Origin: Chloroflexota bacterium
GTDB lineage: Bacteria; Chloroflexota; Dehalococcoidia; Dehalococcoidales; UBA3254
NCBI GenBank assembly: GCA_017860765.1
Contig: JAGDMY010000180.1
Span: 1-6,715, forward strand
DNA: 6,715 nucleotides
Reading direction: 5' to 3'
Shown here in pieces: positions 1-6,715 of the stretch (its first letter is position 1; each line of letters starts with the position of its first letter). The notes below the pieces were generated by a model. That model was given only the letters and a program-made list of their open reading frames with translations. It searched no databases and was not told the origin of the DNA. The position numbers and the translations under genes are program-made.

Positions 1-251
1 CCGCAGGCACCGCACATCTGGCAGTTTTTAACCATATCCAGAATTTTGGGGGTGTATTTAAATCCATTGGCCAAAGCATCTTTGGCAATATTCAAGCGGC
101 CGCCGCCGCAATAAAAATGAAAATTATATCTGGCGATGCTGGGACAAACGTAAGAAAATTCCTTGTTGGCAACTTTTTGCATTGGAATAAACTTGCAGCA
201 GGAACATCGATGGCACATCGCCACATCGCCGCGGTATTGCTCAAGTCCCAT
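1..251 (-). CDS. Cysteine-rich Fe-S binding protein, N-terminal part (cut by left edge)
   Basis: I translated this by hand from the ATG at 251; it runs 83 codons with no stop to the window edge. The start is supported by an AGGAGG ribosome binding site (260-265) 8 nt upstream. Visible cysteines are a CHRCSCC cluster (C13, C16, C18, C19), C36 in a VCPSIARY stretch, C48 before a Gly-Gly-Gly run, and a CQMCGAC motif (C77, C80, C83) that looks like the start of a [4Fe-4S] ferredoxin-type motif. From family knowledge, Fe-S proteins with this layout (a Cys-rich head, then ferredoxin motifs, then often CCG domains) act as electron-transfer partners of FAD dehydrogenases, like GlcF or heterodisulfide-reductase-related proteins. 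It lies 41 nt downstream of the FAD oxidoreductase gene and is probably its partner. Whether CCG domains follow cannot be seen. The Fe-S assignment is firm; the exact family is inferred. Confidence 0.8.
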   Translation of the reverse strand, partial: MGLEQYRGDVAMCHRCSCCKFIPMQKVANKEFSYVCPSIARYNFHFYCGGGRLNIAKDALANGFKYTPKILDMVKNCQMCGAC

Positions 252-259
252 ATTTTCAG

Positions 260-265
260 CCTCCT
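260..265 (-). promoter_or_regulatory. Ribosome binding site of the Fe-S protein gene
   Basis: A full AGGAGG on the minus strand lies 8 nt before the ATG at 251. It fixes the start of the edge-truncated Fe-S gene, whose reading frame would otherwise be unanchored. Confidence 0.75.
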
Positions 266-292
266 GACTTCATTAGATTTAGGAGTGGAATT

Positions 293-1759
293 CTACCAGC
301 AGATCTTTCCGGGATTCATAATATGATTAGGATCAAAGATGTTCTTCATTTTTTTAAAAAGGTCTATCGTAGCCCCATCCCGGTTGATAATGAGGTGAGT
401 ATTTTCGCCATAAGGTCGAGAGAAGAAGGCCCCGCAGCCCAGCAAAGCCCTGGTAGCGGCGATCGTTAAATTCTTGACCGTATGGGCTTCAGCCATATCT
501 TCCGCATTATAAAAGAGGTTAAACTCACAATGGAGGCTGGTACCCTGGACCGCTGGTTGCAGATAAATACCCAGGTCAGCAGAGGTATAGCCGGCAGCGC
601 CGGCGGCGCTGAGCACGGCATTGACCATGGTTTCAGCCTTGGCGTTAATAGTCAGAAAGAAAATGTCCTCACAGGCTCCCTTATAACGCAGCTTCCAATA
701 GGGCTCGGTGCCGGGTTTCTGGACGGTTTTCATCACTTCCTGGGCTGAGACTCTGCCGAGATATTTGGCGGGGTCCAGACCCAGACTCAGCGCGATGCTG
801 GAAATATCCTTGATATAGACACTGACCCTTTCCTCCGGAAAATACTCGTAGCCGGCGACTACATAAAAGAGCGTCCAGGACGGCAGGCTGGCCCTTATCT
901 CCTGGAAATCCGCCGGCCAATTTTTAGCCAGCAAAGCCGCCAGATTGTTATTATTGAGAATAAAGCACTCGTTGACCATCCTCAGGCGGATCAGCCAGGC
1001 GGCCAAATCCAGCAGAGAATTGAGGTTGGGTGAGCCAACCAGGAAGGCTTCTTCCAGGCTGGGTAGTATCTCACAGCGCAGGGAAGCCCAGGTGACAATC
1101 CCCATGCCGCCCTGTGACCCCTGAATCAGTCTGTGGTAAGAAGTAACGCCGGGACCATAAGGTGCTTTCTGCACGCCACCGGCGGCCGATTGCTCTTCGA
1201 CGGTGCCCGGCCCGGCAGCCTGACCTGTGCGGAACTCATCTCCGGTACCGAAGACGATACCGAGACAGGCCAGGGGATCAGAAACATCCCACTGGTATTT
1301 GGGCATGACCACCGGCTCGCGCTCCAGCAGGCTGCCCACTACACTTTTGGAATGGCGTGGCGACAGCGGCAGGTTTAGCCGGATAGCCTGATTGGCGGCT
1401 TCCGGTATCAATTCGCCAAAGGTCACTCCCGGTTCGACCATCGCAACCCGGCGCGGACGGTCGACTCTCATTATCTTTTTCATGCCGCTCAGGTCCACTA
1501 TGATGGCTCCCCCCAGTCCCGGAACGGTATCTCCCCGAAAATGGGGCGGGCCCGAGCTCACGGGGACCAGGGGAGTCCGGGTCTCGTTGGCCAGGTTCAC
1601 CAGAGCCCGGATAGACTCCGCGGTTTGCGGCCTGACCACAAAAGCCGGCCTTACCTCATTTACAAAACTCATGTCTTTAGCATAGGCTTCCAGCGCTGCG
1701 GCATCCTGACTCACTCCTGAGGGACCAAAAATTTGAACTAAATTTTCCTTTTTAATCAT
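293..1759 (-). CDS. FAD-dependent oxidoreductase, VAO/PCMH (GlcD-like) fold
   Basis: Predicted 488-residue soluble flavoprotein that would oxidise an alcohol, 2-hydroxy acid or phenolic substrate using FAD. What is seen: an N-terminal PCMH-type FAD-binding domain with RPQTAESI (about 43-50), a diphosphate-loop-like PVSSGPPHFRGDT (about 66-78), VEPGVTFGEL (about 108-117) and GSQGGMGIVTWASLR (about 214-228). The C-terminus has RPYGENTHLI and ends in FDPNHIMNPGKICW, the usual closing motif of this superfamily (FDP....NPGK). The length is normal for the family. I chose the ATG at 1759 over an in-frame GTG at 1783 because GAGGAGAG sits just upstream of the ATG. No signal peptide or membrane segment is seen. 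The next gene, 41 nt downstream, encodes an Fe-S protein, the pairing typical of GlcD/GlcF-like dehydrogenases that do not use oxygen. Substrate unknown; glycolate, lactate and cresol/vanillyl-alcohol-type oxidation are all possible. Confidence 0.88.
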   Translation of the reverse strand: MIKKENLVQIFGPSGVSQDAAALEAYAKDMSFVNEVRPAFVVRPQTAESIRALVNLANETRTPLVPVSSGPPHFRGDTVPGLGGAIIVDLSGMKKIMRVDRPRRVAMVEPGVTFGELIPEAANQAIRLNLPLSPRHSKSVVGSLLEREPVVMPKYQWDVSDPLACLGIVFGTGDEFRTGQAAGPGTVEEQSAAGGVQKAPYGPGVTSYHRLIQGSQGGMGIVTWASLRCEILPSLEEAFLVGSPNLNSLLDLAAWLIRLRMVNECFILNNNNLAALLAKNWPADFQEIRASLPSWTLFYVVAGYEYFPEERVSVYIKDISSIALSLGLDPAKYLGRVSAQEVMKTVQKPGTEPYWKLRYKGACEDIFFLTINAKAETMVNAVLSAAGAAGYTSADLGIYLQPAVQGTSLHCEFNLFYNAEDMAEAHTVKNLTIAATRALLGCGAFFSRPYGENTHLIINRDGATIDLFKKMKNIFDPNHIMNPGKICW

Positions 1760-1761
1760 GT

Positions 1762-1769
1762 CTCTCCTC
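1762..1769 (-). promoter_or_regulatory. Ribosome binding site deciding the FAD oxidoreductase start
   Basis: GAGGAGAG on the minus strand ends 2 nt before the ATG at 1759, and its GAGG core lies 6 nt away. It lies inside the alternative reading from the GTG at 1783, which has no comparable site in front. This favours the shorter 488-residue protein. Confidence 0.6.
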
Positions 1770-1803
1770 AAGGTTTCTCCCACTCCCGGTAACCTTCTGT
1801 TCG

Positions 1804-1832
1804 AAAAAAAGGAGATAGCAACGATACTTCCT
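1804..1832 (-). terminator. Candidate weak Rho-independent terminator or attenuator
   Basis: On the minus strand an imperfect hairpin is followed directly by a run of seven T (1804-1810). The arms are 1825-1832 and 1810-1817: four pairs (A-T, G-C, G-C, A-T), one A/C mismatch, a G-T wobble and two A-T pairs, with a 7-nt loop at 1818-1824. It sits in the only sizeable gap of the cluster (110 nt), after the thiamine-diphosphate gene and before the FAD gene. The stem is short and AT-rich at the loop end, so it may be leaky or have no function. I could not identify a convincing promoter after it. Confidence 0.3.
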
Positions 1833-1869
1833 GAGTAATTTTTGGTTTTCCAATAAAATTAAGCCAGGA

Positions 1870-3463
1870 CTACTGGCCCTTTATTCTAACATCCAGCACC
1901 GCAGGTCTACCACCGCGTACCTGCTCCAGAGCGGCCTTTATAGCTGGTTTGACATCTGCGGGCTCTTCCACGGTCTGCCCGTAGGCAAGGCAGGCACGTG
2001 CAATGGCGGCGTAATCCGGTGAAGGACGGATTTCCGTGCCTACCCAGTTGCCGGTCTTTACCGAGTAGCTGGCTTCACCAAAAGACTTTTTTACCGCCAG
2101 CTTGGGGGCGGTATATTGCATATTGTTTAAAATTATGCACAGGAAGGGGGCCCTGCAAGTGCTGGCTGCCCAGAGTGCCGCAGTGGGACAACCAAAAACA
2201 AAACTACCATCTCCCGCCAGGAGGACCACCGTTTTGTCCGGGCTGGCGAGCCTGGCGCCCAGCGCAGCCCCCAAACCCCATCCCAAATTAGACCCGCCGC
2301 TCTGAAAATATGTTCCCGGCCGGGTGCGCCGCAACTGCCGCCACAGCGCTGCGGCATTGGTTACCACTTCTCCGAGGACAATGGCATCGTCTTCTAAGAT
2401 TTCATCCAGCGAGTGACAGAGCCAATCGGGAGAGATTGGTTTCTGGCGGGCCCCGTCATCAGCCATCTCACTCGACTCCTTTACCATTTTCTGGTGTGCC
2501 GACCGGATATGTTGAAGCCGGGTCCGGGAATGCGCCACCTGGTCGGGAGTAGCATTTTGGCGCATTATCTGGTTTAAAATCGGCAAGACGCTTTCAGAGT
2601 TAGCCTGTACTGGAATATCCACCGGGAAATCCCAAAGAGGCAAATTATTTTTCAGGGGATCTATGTCAAGGTGGATAATTTTAGCCTCAGGTTTTGGCTT
2701 GACCCGGGTGGGGATGTAGGGTATATCCAGATCGATCATGAGGATGACATAAAGAAGCCACTGATCCGGGATGTCTGCCCGCATAACCGCTAATTATGAG
2801 CGGGTTTTCAGCCTTGTTGAGGATCGCTCCTACTTCCGCCAGCAGATGATTGTCCACTCCAACTGCAGCTGCTTTATGTCTGGCTACCTCTGGAATGCAG
2901 ACATTGGTCATTTTTTCTACCAGCAGGTCTTGTGGTAAGCAGAGATATACCGGCCCATAAGGCTCGCTGGAAGCCACCTGAAACGCCCGCAGTACTACAT
3001 GATGAATATTTTCAAGGGTGCGGAGTTCATACTCCCATTTTACATAACCGCGCAGAACGCCAGCCTGATCGAATTGCTCCTGAAGCCAGTGAATCTGGTT
3101 CATGCGGCCTTTATCGATGCTAGAAGGCACCCGTCCCGAACACAGGACGACACCTATCCGGCCCCGTTGGGCATTGTGCAGTGCTCCTCCCACCTGCTGG
3201 GGTCCAAGGTCAGCGTGAACCAGCACGACCTGGGGCTTGTGCGAGACCATGAAATATCCATGGGCCGCGGCCATGGCTACCGACTCGTGAAGACAGAGTA
3301 CCACTTCCGGTGTGGGTTTGCCCAGCGTCTTAAATTTGCACACTGCTTCCTGGATCGAGCAGGTATCTGTACCCGGGTTTAAAAAGATATAATCGACGCC
3401 ACAGGCCACCAGCAGCTCTAAAAAGGCTTCGGCACCGTTATTTACCGGGACCGTTTTTTCCAT
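1870..3463 (-). pseudogene. Thiamine-diphosphate-dependent enzyme, broken by frameshift plus internal deletion
   Basis: The superfamily (acetolactate synthase, benzoylformate decarboxylase and relatives) makes or breaks C-C bonds next to a carbonyl using ThDP. The first frame (3463 to about 2750) holds the N-terminal Pyr domain, with the catalytic Glu in LHESVAMAAAHGY (E60). It then begins the central domain with NPLIISGYAGR (220-230), goes out of frame after about residue 238 and stops at 2687. The second frame, from about 2748 to 1870, resumes with VILMIDLDIPYIPTRVKP, then KIIHLDIDP, then the C-terminal PP domain, which has the Mg/ThDP motif GDGS followed by NN (GDG-X26-NN). Family members have roughly 45-60 more residues between these two central-domain segments, so part of the Rossmann-like domain is lost and the frame is changed (1594 nt is 3n+1). 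The start ATG has GAGGG 5 nt upstream. Active-site residues survive on both sides, which suggests recent damage or an assembly error. The two halves read separately would not form a normal enzyme. Confidence 0.82.
2746..2755 (-). other. Frame-change and deletion junction in the ThDP gene
   Basis: Minus-strand reading matches the family in one frame up to GYAGRHPGSVASL (codons ending near 2750) and in the next frame from VILMIDLDIPYIP (codons beginning near 2748). Out-of-frame residues after the junction (HPHDRSGYTLHPHPGQ) look like random translation. The downstream frame is displaced by one base, equal to a loss of 3n+2 nt. The exact breakpoint can only be placed to within a few bases. Confidence 0.65.
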
Positions 3464-3494
3464 AAAATCCCTCTATGACTATTTACCGGAGACA

Positions 3495-4394
3495 CTATTG
3501 GGCAGGTATCGTTGGCCGGCCGGAGTAAATTAGCGGGCTGTACATCCCGCACCTTAATATCAAGTAGCGCATTGTGAGATCGCCCAGCAGTCCGCAAGAA
3601 ATAGCAGCATAAATTAAAGCTTTGGGGGTCAAGGCCAGGCCAAAGCCAAAACTATTAACAACCGCAACCAGGGGCACAATTATTCCCAGAATAACTACGA
3701 TCCCCCAGAATAGGGATGACCATCTTTCCGACAAGATCTGCCTCACCGAGGCACGGCCAGCTTGAGATGAATATCTGACACTTATCAGGTATATCCCGAC
3801 GAGGAGAATAAAACCCAGCAGCAGTATGCGGATCCAGACTTCTATGGATATTCCCAGGCTAATATCACCACGGGATAAGGACATGCCGAGGGTTACCTCG
3901 GCCCCTCCCCACAGTCCGCTGGTTACATAAAGCACTGGCAGCAGGGCGGTATTCCATAAAGGAATCCCGTTAACGTAGTTCATGGCAAAACCGCCATATA
4001 TCACAGTCAGAAATGCCAGAATATCGGAGGCTATTAACAAAGGTACAGTGGGACCTGAGGATAAGCTTAAGCCCAGGTGGGCCATTCCCAATAGCAAGAA
4101 CAGGGAAACGAAGATCAGGCCCCGGGAAATCCAGGAGGTCTGCCAGCCGGAAGAGAAGACAATCCTCCAGAATCTCAAGGGTTTCCCCAGAAAAAGGAGA
4201 TGCAGACCGCCTCCCAGAACTCCGCAGACAATCCAGCCGGCAAGCATACCTGGGACGCTTTGAAAGAATGAGGACACGAAGAACATTCCAGCCCCCAGTT
4301 CGATAAAGAAGAAGGCCAGCCATAATAGGATGCCCCGCCGCTCTATCCATTCCTTTTGCGGCGTGTATTTTATCATCCAATCGTAGTATTCCAT
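3495..4394 (-). CDS. NrfD/PsrC-like integral membrane subunit of a molybdoenzyme complex
   Basis: This is a 299-residue, very hydrophobic protein with about eight predicted membrane helices (roughly 22-44, 49-70, 91-110, 116-140, 147-172, 185-206, 229-250, 257-280). The family binds quinone/quinol in the membrane and exchanges electrons with the ferredoxin subunit; it carries no haem. Family-like features include LHLLFLGKPLRFWR (about 64-77) after helix 2, SWISRG (87-92) at the start of helix 3 and GIPLWNTALLPVLYVTSGLWGG (about 143-164) leading into helix 5. No signal peptide is seen, as is normal here. The ATG at 4394 is preceded by GAGGGG with 4 nt spacing and lies 15 nt after the stop of the ferredoxin gene. 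This completes a catalytic/Fe-S/membrane three-gene set like polysulfide, tetrathionate or nitrite (Nrf) reductase systems. The direction of electron flow is not determined. Confidence 0.9.
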   Translation of the reverse strand: MEYYDWMIKYTPQKEWIERRGILLWLAFFFIELGAGMFFVSSFFQSVPGMLAGWIVCGVLGGGLHLLFLGKPLRFWRIVFSSGWQTSWISRGLIFVSLFLLLGMAHLGLSLSSGPTVPLLIASDILAFLTVIYGGFAMNYVNGIPLWNTALLPVLYVTSGLWGGAEVTLGMSLSRGDISLGISIEVWIRILLLGFILLVGIYLISVRYSSQAGRASVRQILSERWSSLFWGIVVILGIIVPLVAVVNSFGFGLALTPKALIYAAISCGLLGDLTMRYLILRCGMYSPLIYSGRPTIPAQ

Positions 4395-4409
4395 TTATCC
4401 CCTCTATGG

Positions 4410-5060
4410 TCAGGTGAGATAATAAACAGAAGGGCTGGTACCGTATTCCGGGTGTAGTTGGAAACCATGCCTCTCTTTTATCAGCCGGGAAATTTGGCTG
4501 TCGGCGTCGTCAAGGTCGCCGAAAGTGCGTGCTTGAGGAGCACAGGTGTTAACACAGGCCGGTGTTGCCGGGCGGTCGGTCCCCGGCTTTAATCCAGCTT
4601 GCAAACCTTTATCAATCCTCTCCACACAGAAATTGCATTTCACCACTGTATGAGTTTGCAGGGGATATAACTGTCGGCCGATGACCTCATATTCAGTAAA
4701 ACCCTGTCCGGGGAAATATCCTTTGCTGCCATCTGCATGATAAGTCCGCTGCTGGTATGGGCAGGCCACTATGCAGTACCGGCAGCCAACGCACTTGTCC
4801 GGGTCAATAATCACTATCCCGTCTTCCCGCCGGGTGGTAGCCCGCGTAGGACAGGCCTTGACGCACGCGGCTTCTTTACAGTGGTTGCAATTTACCGGAT
4901 AAATCTGTTTGCTTACCAGCGGGTATGTCCCTGTCTCACCGATCAGTACCCGACTCCAGAACATTTCAGGCGGAAGAAAATGCTCCTGCTTGCAGGCAAT
5001 CATACAGGCATAGCAGCCAATGCATTTTTGCAGGTCTATGGCCATACCCCAGCTAGCCAT
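4410..5060 (-). CDS. Four-[4Fe-4S] ferredoxin-type electron-transfer subunit (DmsB/NrfC/PsrB-like)
   Basis: This is a 216-residue protein carrying four cysteine groups that would bind four [4Fe-4S] clusters: C13-C16-C19-C23, C58-C61-C66-C70, C90-C93-C96-C100 and C142-C145 with C169-C173. The CPTRAT sequence after group 2 and CPYQQRTY after group 3 are typical of the family, as is the KCNFCVERI segment at 141-149. It relays electrons between the molybdenum subunit and the NrfD-type membrane protein. The reading frame is open up to 5186, but the ATG at 5060 is the right start: it has AGGAGAGG at 5066-5073 and the cluster motif begins 12 residues in, as usual. It overlaps the end of the catalytic gene by 8 nt (ATGGCTAG), suggesting translational coupling. 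No Tat or Sec signal is present; such subunits are often exported together with a Tat-carrying catalytic subunit. Confidence 0.93.
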   Translation of the reverse strand: MASWGMAIDLQKCIGCYACMIACKQEHFLPPEMFWSRVLIGETGTYPLVSKQIYPVNCNHCKEAACVKACPTRATTRREDGIVIIDPDKCVGCRYCIVACPYQQRTYHADGSKGYFPGQGFTEYEVIGRQLYPLQTHTVVKCNFCVERIDKGLQAGLKPGTDRPATPACVNTCAPQARTFGDLDDADSQISRLIKERHGFQLHPEYGTSPSVYYLT

Positions 5061-6715
5061 GAGGTCCTCTCCTGATTTTGCGCACCCTGGTCTTAGCACA
5101 GGTTTCGATGGTGGTGCAGATCGGGTCCAGATGTTCCTGGTCCAGCTCCAGCAAGACGTCAAAATTAGTCCCTTTGCCTCTGGCAACGGGCTGCCCTTTG
5201 GCCCAGTGACCGCTGCAGGCCGCGATGCCCAGCACCTGGGGATGCTGCCCTTCTATTGGCTTGAGCCGGCCAACCACCTTCCGGTGACTGGAGGACTCAA
5301 CCTCGATGATATCCCCTTCCCTTAAGCCCTTTTTCTCTGCAGTATCCCGGTTCATGGTAATGTTATAGGTGTAGGGATTCATCTGGCTGGCTTCATCGAG
5401 CCAGGGCTGCTCCATGGTTGAGGAACCGGTGTGGAGAATATCCCGATAAGAGAAGCAGTACAGGTCAAATTGAGACTCATCGCTGCGGTGAATGGACGTC
5501 GGTGACCACGAGATCAGGGGTGTATACTGATCCAGCTTGAAATCCAGGCCAGTCTCCCTGTTGATGGCGTCTATCTTTTCCCCGAGTTCGACCAGATACT
5601 CCAGATAAATGGGGACCCGGGCGTTGACAAAATATCTCCAGTAGGCATCTTCAACCCTCTTTGGCCAGCGTATGAAACCATGCTCTTTAAACCATTCCCA
5701 GTTGTGCTCAGGGCCAAACAATTTCCTGGCCAACCTGTCCACCAATGCTTCCCCCGAGAAATCATCCCCCGGCTTAAAGGCATAATCACCTTCTATATGC
5801 AGAGATTCATTGATAATTTTAAAATATTTTTCCCGGGCGCCTAACCTGTCGATAATCTCAAATAAGACCCGCTGCCATCTCCTTCTTTCCCCTTTAGGTT
5901 CCACCGCCGGCTGGACTATATGATAGCACCAATCGGACAGGCCGAAAGCGTGGTTGAAGTTTTGTCCGGCAAAACCCGAGGCATCCGCATCCTCCAGATA
6001 GCTCACACCCGGGAGCACTATATCGGCGAAGCTCTCGGTCAGCTCGTTATTAAAAATGTCATAGACTACAATGTAGGGGATTTCATGGAGGGCATCGGCC
6101 ACAATTTCAGGGTTGGCGACACTGAGTATGGCGTTGCAGCCCCAGGATATCATCATCTCCAGTCTGGTTTTGGCTCCCATCTTATCCCAGATCGAGTGGC
6201 GGTCGCTCTGAAAATTGATATTACTGCCGATATGGCCTGCAGTTGTGATGCAATTGGGGTTCAACCCGTGCGTATTCTCGGGCATCGCCACAGGCCAGGG
6301 CCCGTGCATCGGGAAAACCCCTGTCATAGGCCCGAAACGGTCGGTTTCCAGGAAACCGTCCGTGCCCTTATAGGGCGACCAGCAAAGTTCGCCTGTTCCC
6401 GGAAATCCGGAGCTTTTAGCCGGCCAACCCAGAGTACCACCGGGTACGTCCGCCGAACCGATTAATTGATTAAGCAGGCAGACCGCGAAGCAGGCATGAA
6501 ACCCATTCTCATGCCCCTGGCCGCCGCGGAAAATTATCGCTGACGCGGGCCTCAAGGGTAAGTTATAGCCCCCAATGTTAATAGTGCTGCCTATACTGGC
6601 CGCGTTGACAAATTCCCTGGCTATCCGCCGGATGCTCTCGGCATGAACGCTGCTGGCTGCACAGGCCTTCTCGGGAGTATATTGCTTGAGGTGCTCTTTA
6701 ACTAAAGCAAAGGCA
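5053..6715 (-). CDS. Molybdopterin-dependent oxidoreductase catalytic subunit, C-terminal part (cut by right edge)
   Basis: This is the last 553 residues of a DMSO-reductase-superfamily protein; the frame is open to the right edge with its first complete codon at 6714. A TTG at 6555 is not a real start, because the 53 codons before it read as normal family sequence (YTPEKACAASSVHAESIRRIAREF). Seen in order, numbering the visible part: RGGQGHENG (63-71) and VPGGTLGW (90-97), which belong to the cofactor-binding region. Next is YDIFNNELTESFADIVLPGVSYLE (218-241), the strongly conserved ADIVLP segment. From about 416 to 543 there is a C-terminal molybdopterin-dinucleotide-binding beta-barrel domain with NRDTAEKKGLREGDIIEVES. 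The missing N-terminus would carry any Tat signal, an Fe-S cluster motif and the Mo-ligating residue, so substrate class and location cannot be assigned. It probably forms a complex with the two subunits encoded next. Confidence 0.93.
   Translation of the reverse strand, partial: AFALVKEHLKQYTPEKACAASSVHAESIRRIAREFVNAASIGSTINIGGYNLPLRPASAIIFRGGQGHENGFHACFAVCLLNQLIGSADVPGGTLGWPAKSSGFPGTGELCWSPYKGTDGFLETDRFGPMTGVFPMHGPWPVAMPENTHGLNPNCITTAGHIGSNINFQSDRHSIWDKMGAKTRLEMMISWGCNAILSVANPEIVADALHEIPYIVVYDIFNNELTESFADIVLPGVSYLEDADASGFAGQNFNHAFGLSDWCYHIVQPAVEPKGERRRWQRVLFEIIDRLGAREKYFKIINESLHIEGDYAFKPGDDFSGEALVDRLARKLFGPEHNWEWFKEHGFIRWPKRVEDAYWRYFVNARVPIYLEYLVELGEKIDAINRETGLDFKLDQYTPLISWSPTSIHRSDESQFDLYCFSYRDILHTGSSTMEQPWLDEASQMNPYTYNITMNRDTAEKKGLREGDIIEVESSSHRKVVGRLKPIEGQHPQVLGIAACSGHWAKGQPVARGKGTNFDVLLELDQEHLDPICTTIETCAKTRVRKIRRGPHG
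5066..5073 (-). promoter_or_regulatory. Ribosome binding site deciding the ferredoxin subunit start
   Basis: AGGAGAGG on the minus strand ends 5 nt before the ATG at 5060 and lies within the last codons of the catalytic subunit gene. It argues against the longer reading that opens at 5186, whose extra N-terminal residues show no family resemblance and duplicate coding sequence of the upstream gene. Confidence 0.7.

Noticed and set aside
1842..1853. Small inverted repeat TTGGTTTTCCAA in the 110-nt gap
   Set aside because: It has only a four-base stem with a four-base loop and no T run in a useful position; it is too short to call an operator or terminator.
2740..2760. Programmed +1 ribosomal frameshift joining the two ThDP frames
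   Set aside because: A frameshift would not account for the missing 45-60 residues of the central domain, and I see no clear slippery site with a stop codon or a stimulatory structure.
1870..2784. The C-terminal ThDP frame as an independent gene starting at the ATG at 2784
   Set aside because: The first 10 or so residues after that ATG are out-of-frame translation of the upstream domain, no Shine-Dalgarno sequence precedes it, and the protein would lack the Pyr domain carrying the catalytic Glu.
2999..3382. 127-residue open frame on the plus strand
   Set aside because: It is antisense to the conserved N-terminal domain of the ThDP gene and shows no domain features.
4013..4306. Arg/Pro-rich open frames on the plus strand opposite the NrfD gene
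   Set aside because: They have the composition expected from the complement of a hydrophobic membrane protein gene, overlap each other in different frames and lack convincing ribosome binding sites.
5920..6465. 181-residue open frame on the plus strand
   Set aside because: It lies entirely opposite the molybdoenzyme gene, whose translation matches a known family throughout; the plus-strand product has no recognisable motif.
5053..6555. Molybdoenzyme starting at the TTG at 6555
   Set aside because: The frame stays open to the window edge with family-like sequence, and a start here would remove the essential N-terminal cofactor and active-site regions.

Overview
The window holds a single block of six genes, all on the minus strand and so read from the right edge to the left. 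They are tightly packed. Five of them have a clear purine-rich Shine-Dalgarno sequence upstream, and the start of the sixth lies outside the window. Base composition is moderate, roughly half GC. The gene types (a molybdenum oxidoreductase with a four-cluster ferredoxin and an NrfD-type membrane anchor, plus flavin and Fe-S proteins) suggest an anaerobic or facultative bacterium with respiratory or syntrophic redox metabolism. A Peptococcaceae-like Firmicute or a metagenomic relative would fit, but this is inference and the sequence does not settle the taxon.

Layout in transcription order: (1) 6715-5053, the C-terminal 553 residues of a molybdopterin-dependent oxidoreductase catalytic subunit, cut by the right edge. 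(2) 5060-4410, a four-[4Fe-4S] ferredoxin-type electron-transfer subunit overlapping gene 1 by 8 nt. (3) 4394-3495, an eight-helix NrfD/PsrC-like membrane subunit. Genes 1-3 together look like a complete complex iron-sulfur molybdoenzyme (CISM). (4) 3463-1870, a thiamine-diphosphate (ThDP) enzyme of the acetolactate synthase/benzoylformate decarboxylase superfamily. It is broken: the reading frame shifts near 2746-2755 and roughly 45-60 residues of the central domain appear to be missing there. (5) 1759-293, a VAO/PCMH-fold FAD-dependent oxidoreductase. (6) 251-1, the N-terminal 83 codons of a cysteine-rich Fe-S protein, cut by the left edge.

Working together, genes 5 and 6 resemble a flavoprotein/Fe-S dehydrogenase pair (glycolate- or lactate-oxidase-like arrangement). 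Gene 4 would make or break a C-C bond next to a carbonyl, and genes 1-3 would pass electrons to or from the quinone pool. The plausible theme is anaerobic oxidation or reduction of a small organic acid, alcohol or aromatic compound. The substrate cannot be read from the sequence.

Non-coding sequence is scarce: 41 nt, 110 nt, 31 nt and 15 nt gaps. The 110-nt gap (1760-1869) carries a weak hairpin followed by seven T on the transcribed strand, a possible terminator or attenuator separating genes 4 and 5. No RNA genes, insertion sequences, CRISPR arrays or long repeats were seen. The most notable observation is the damaged ThDP gene inside an otherwise intact cluster.
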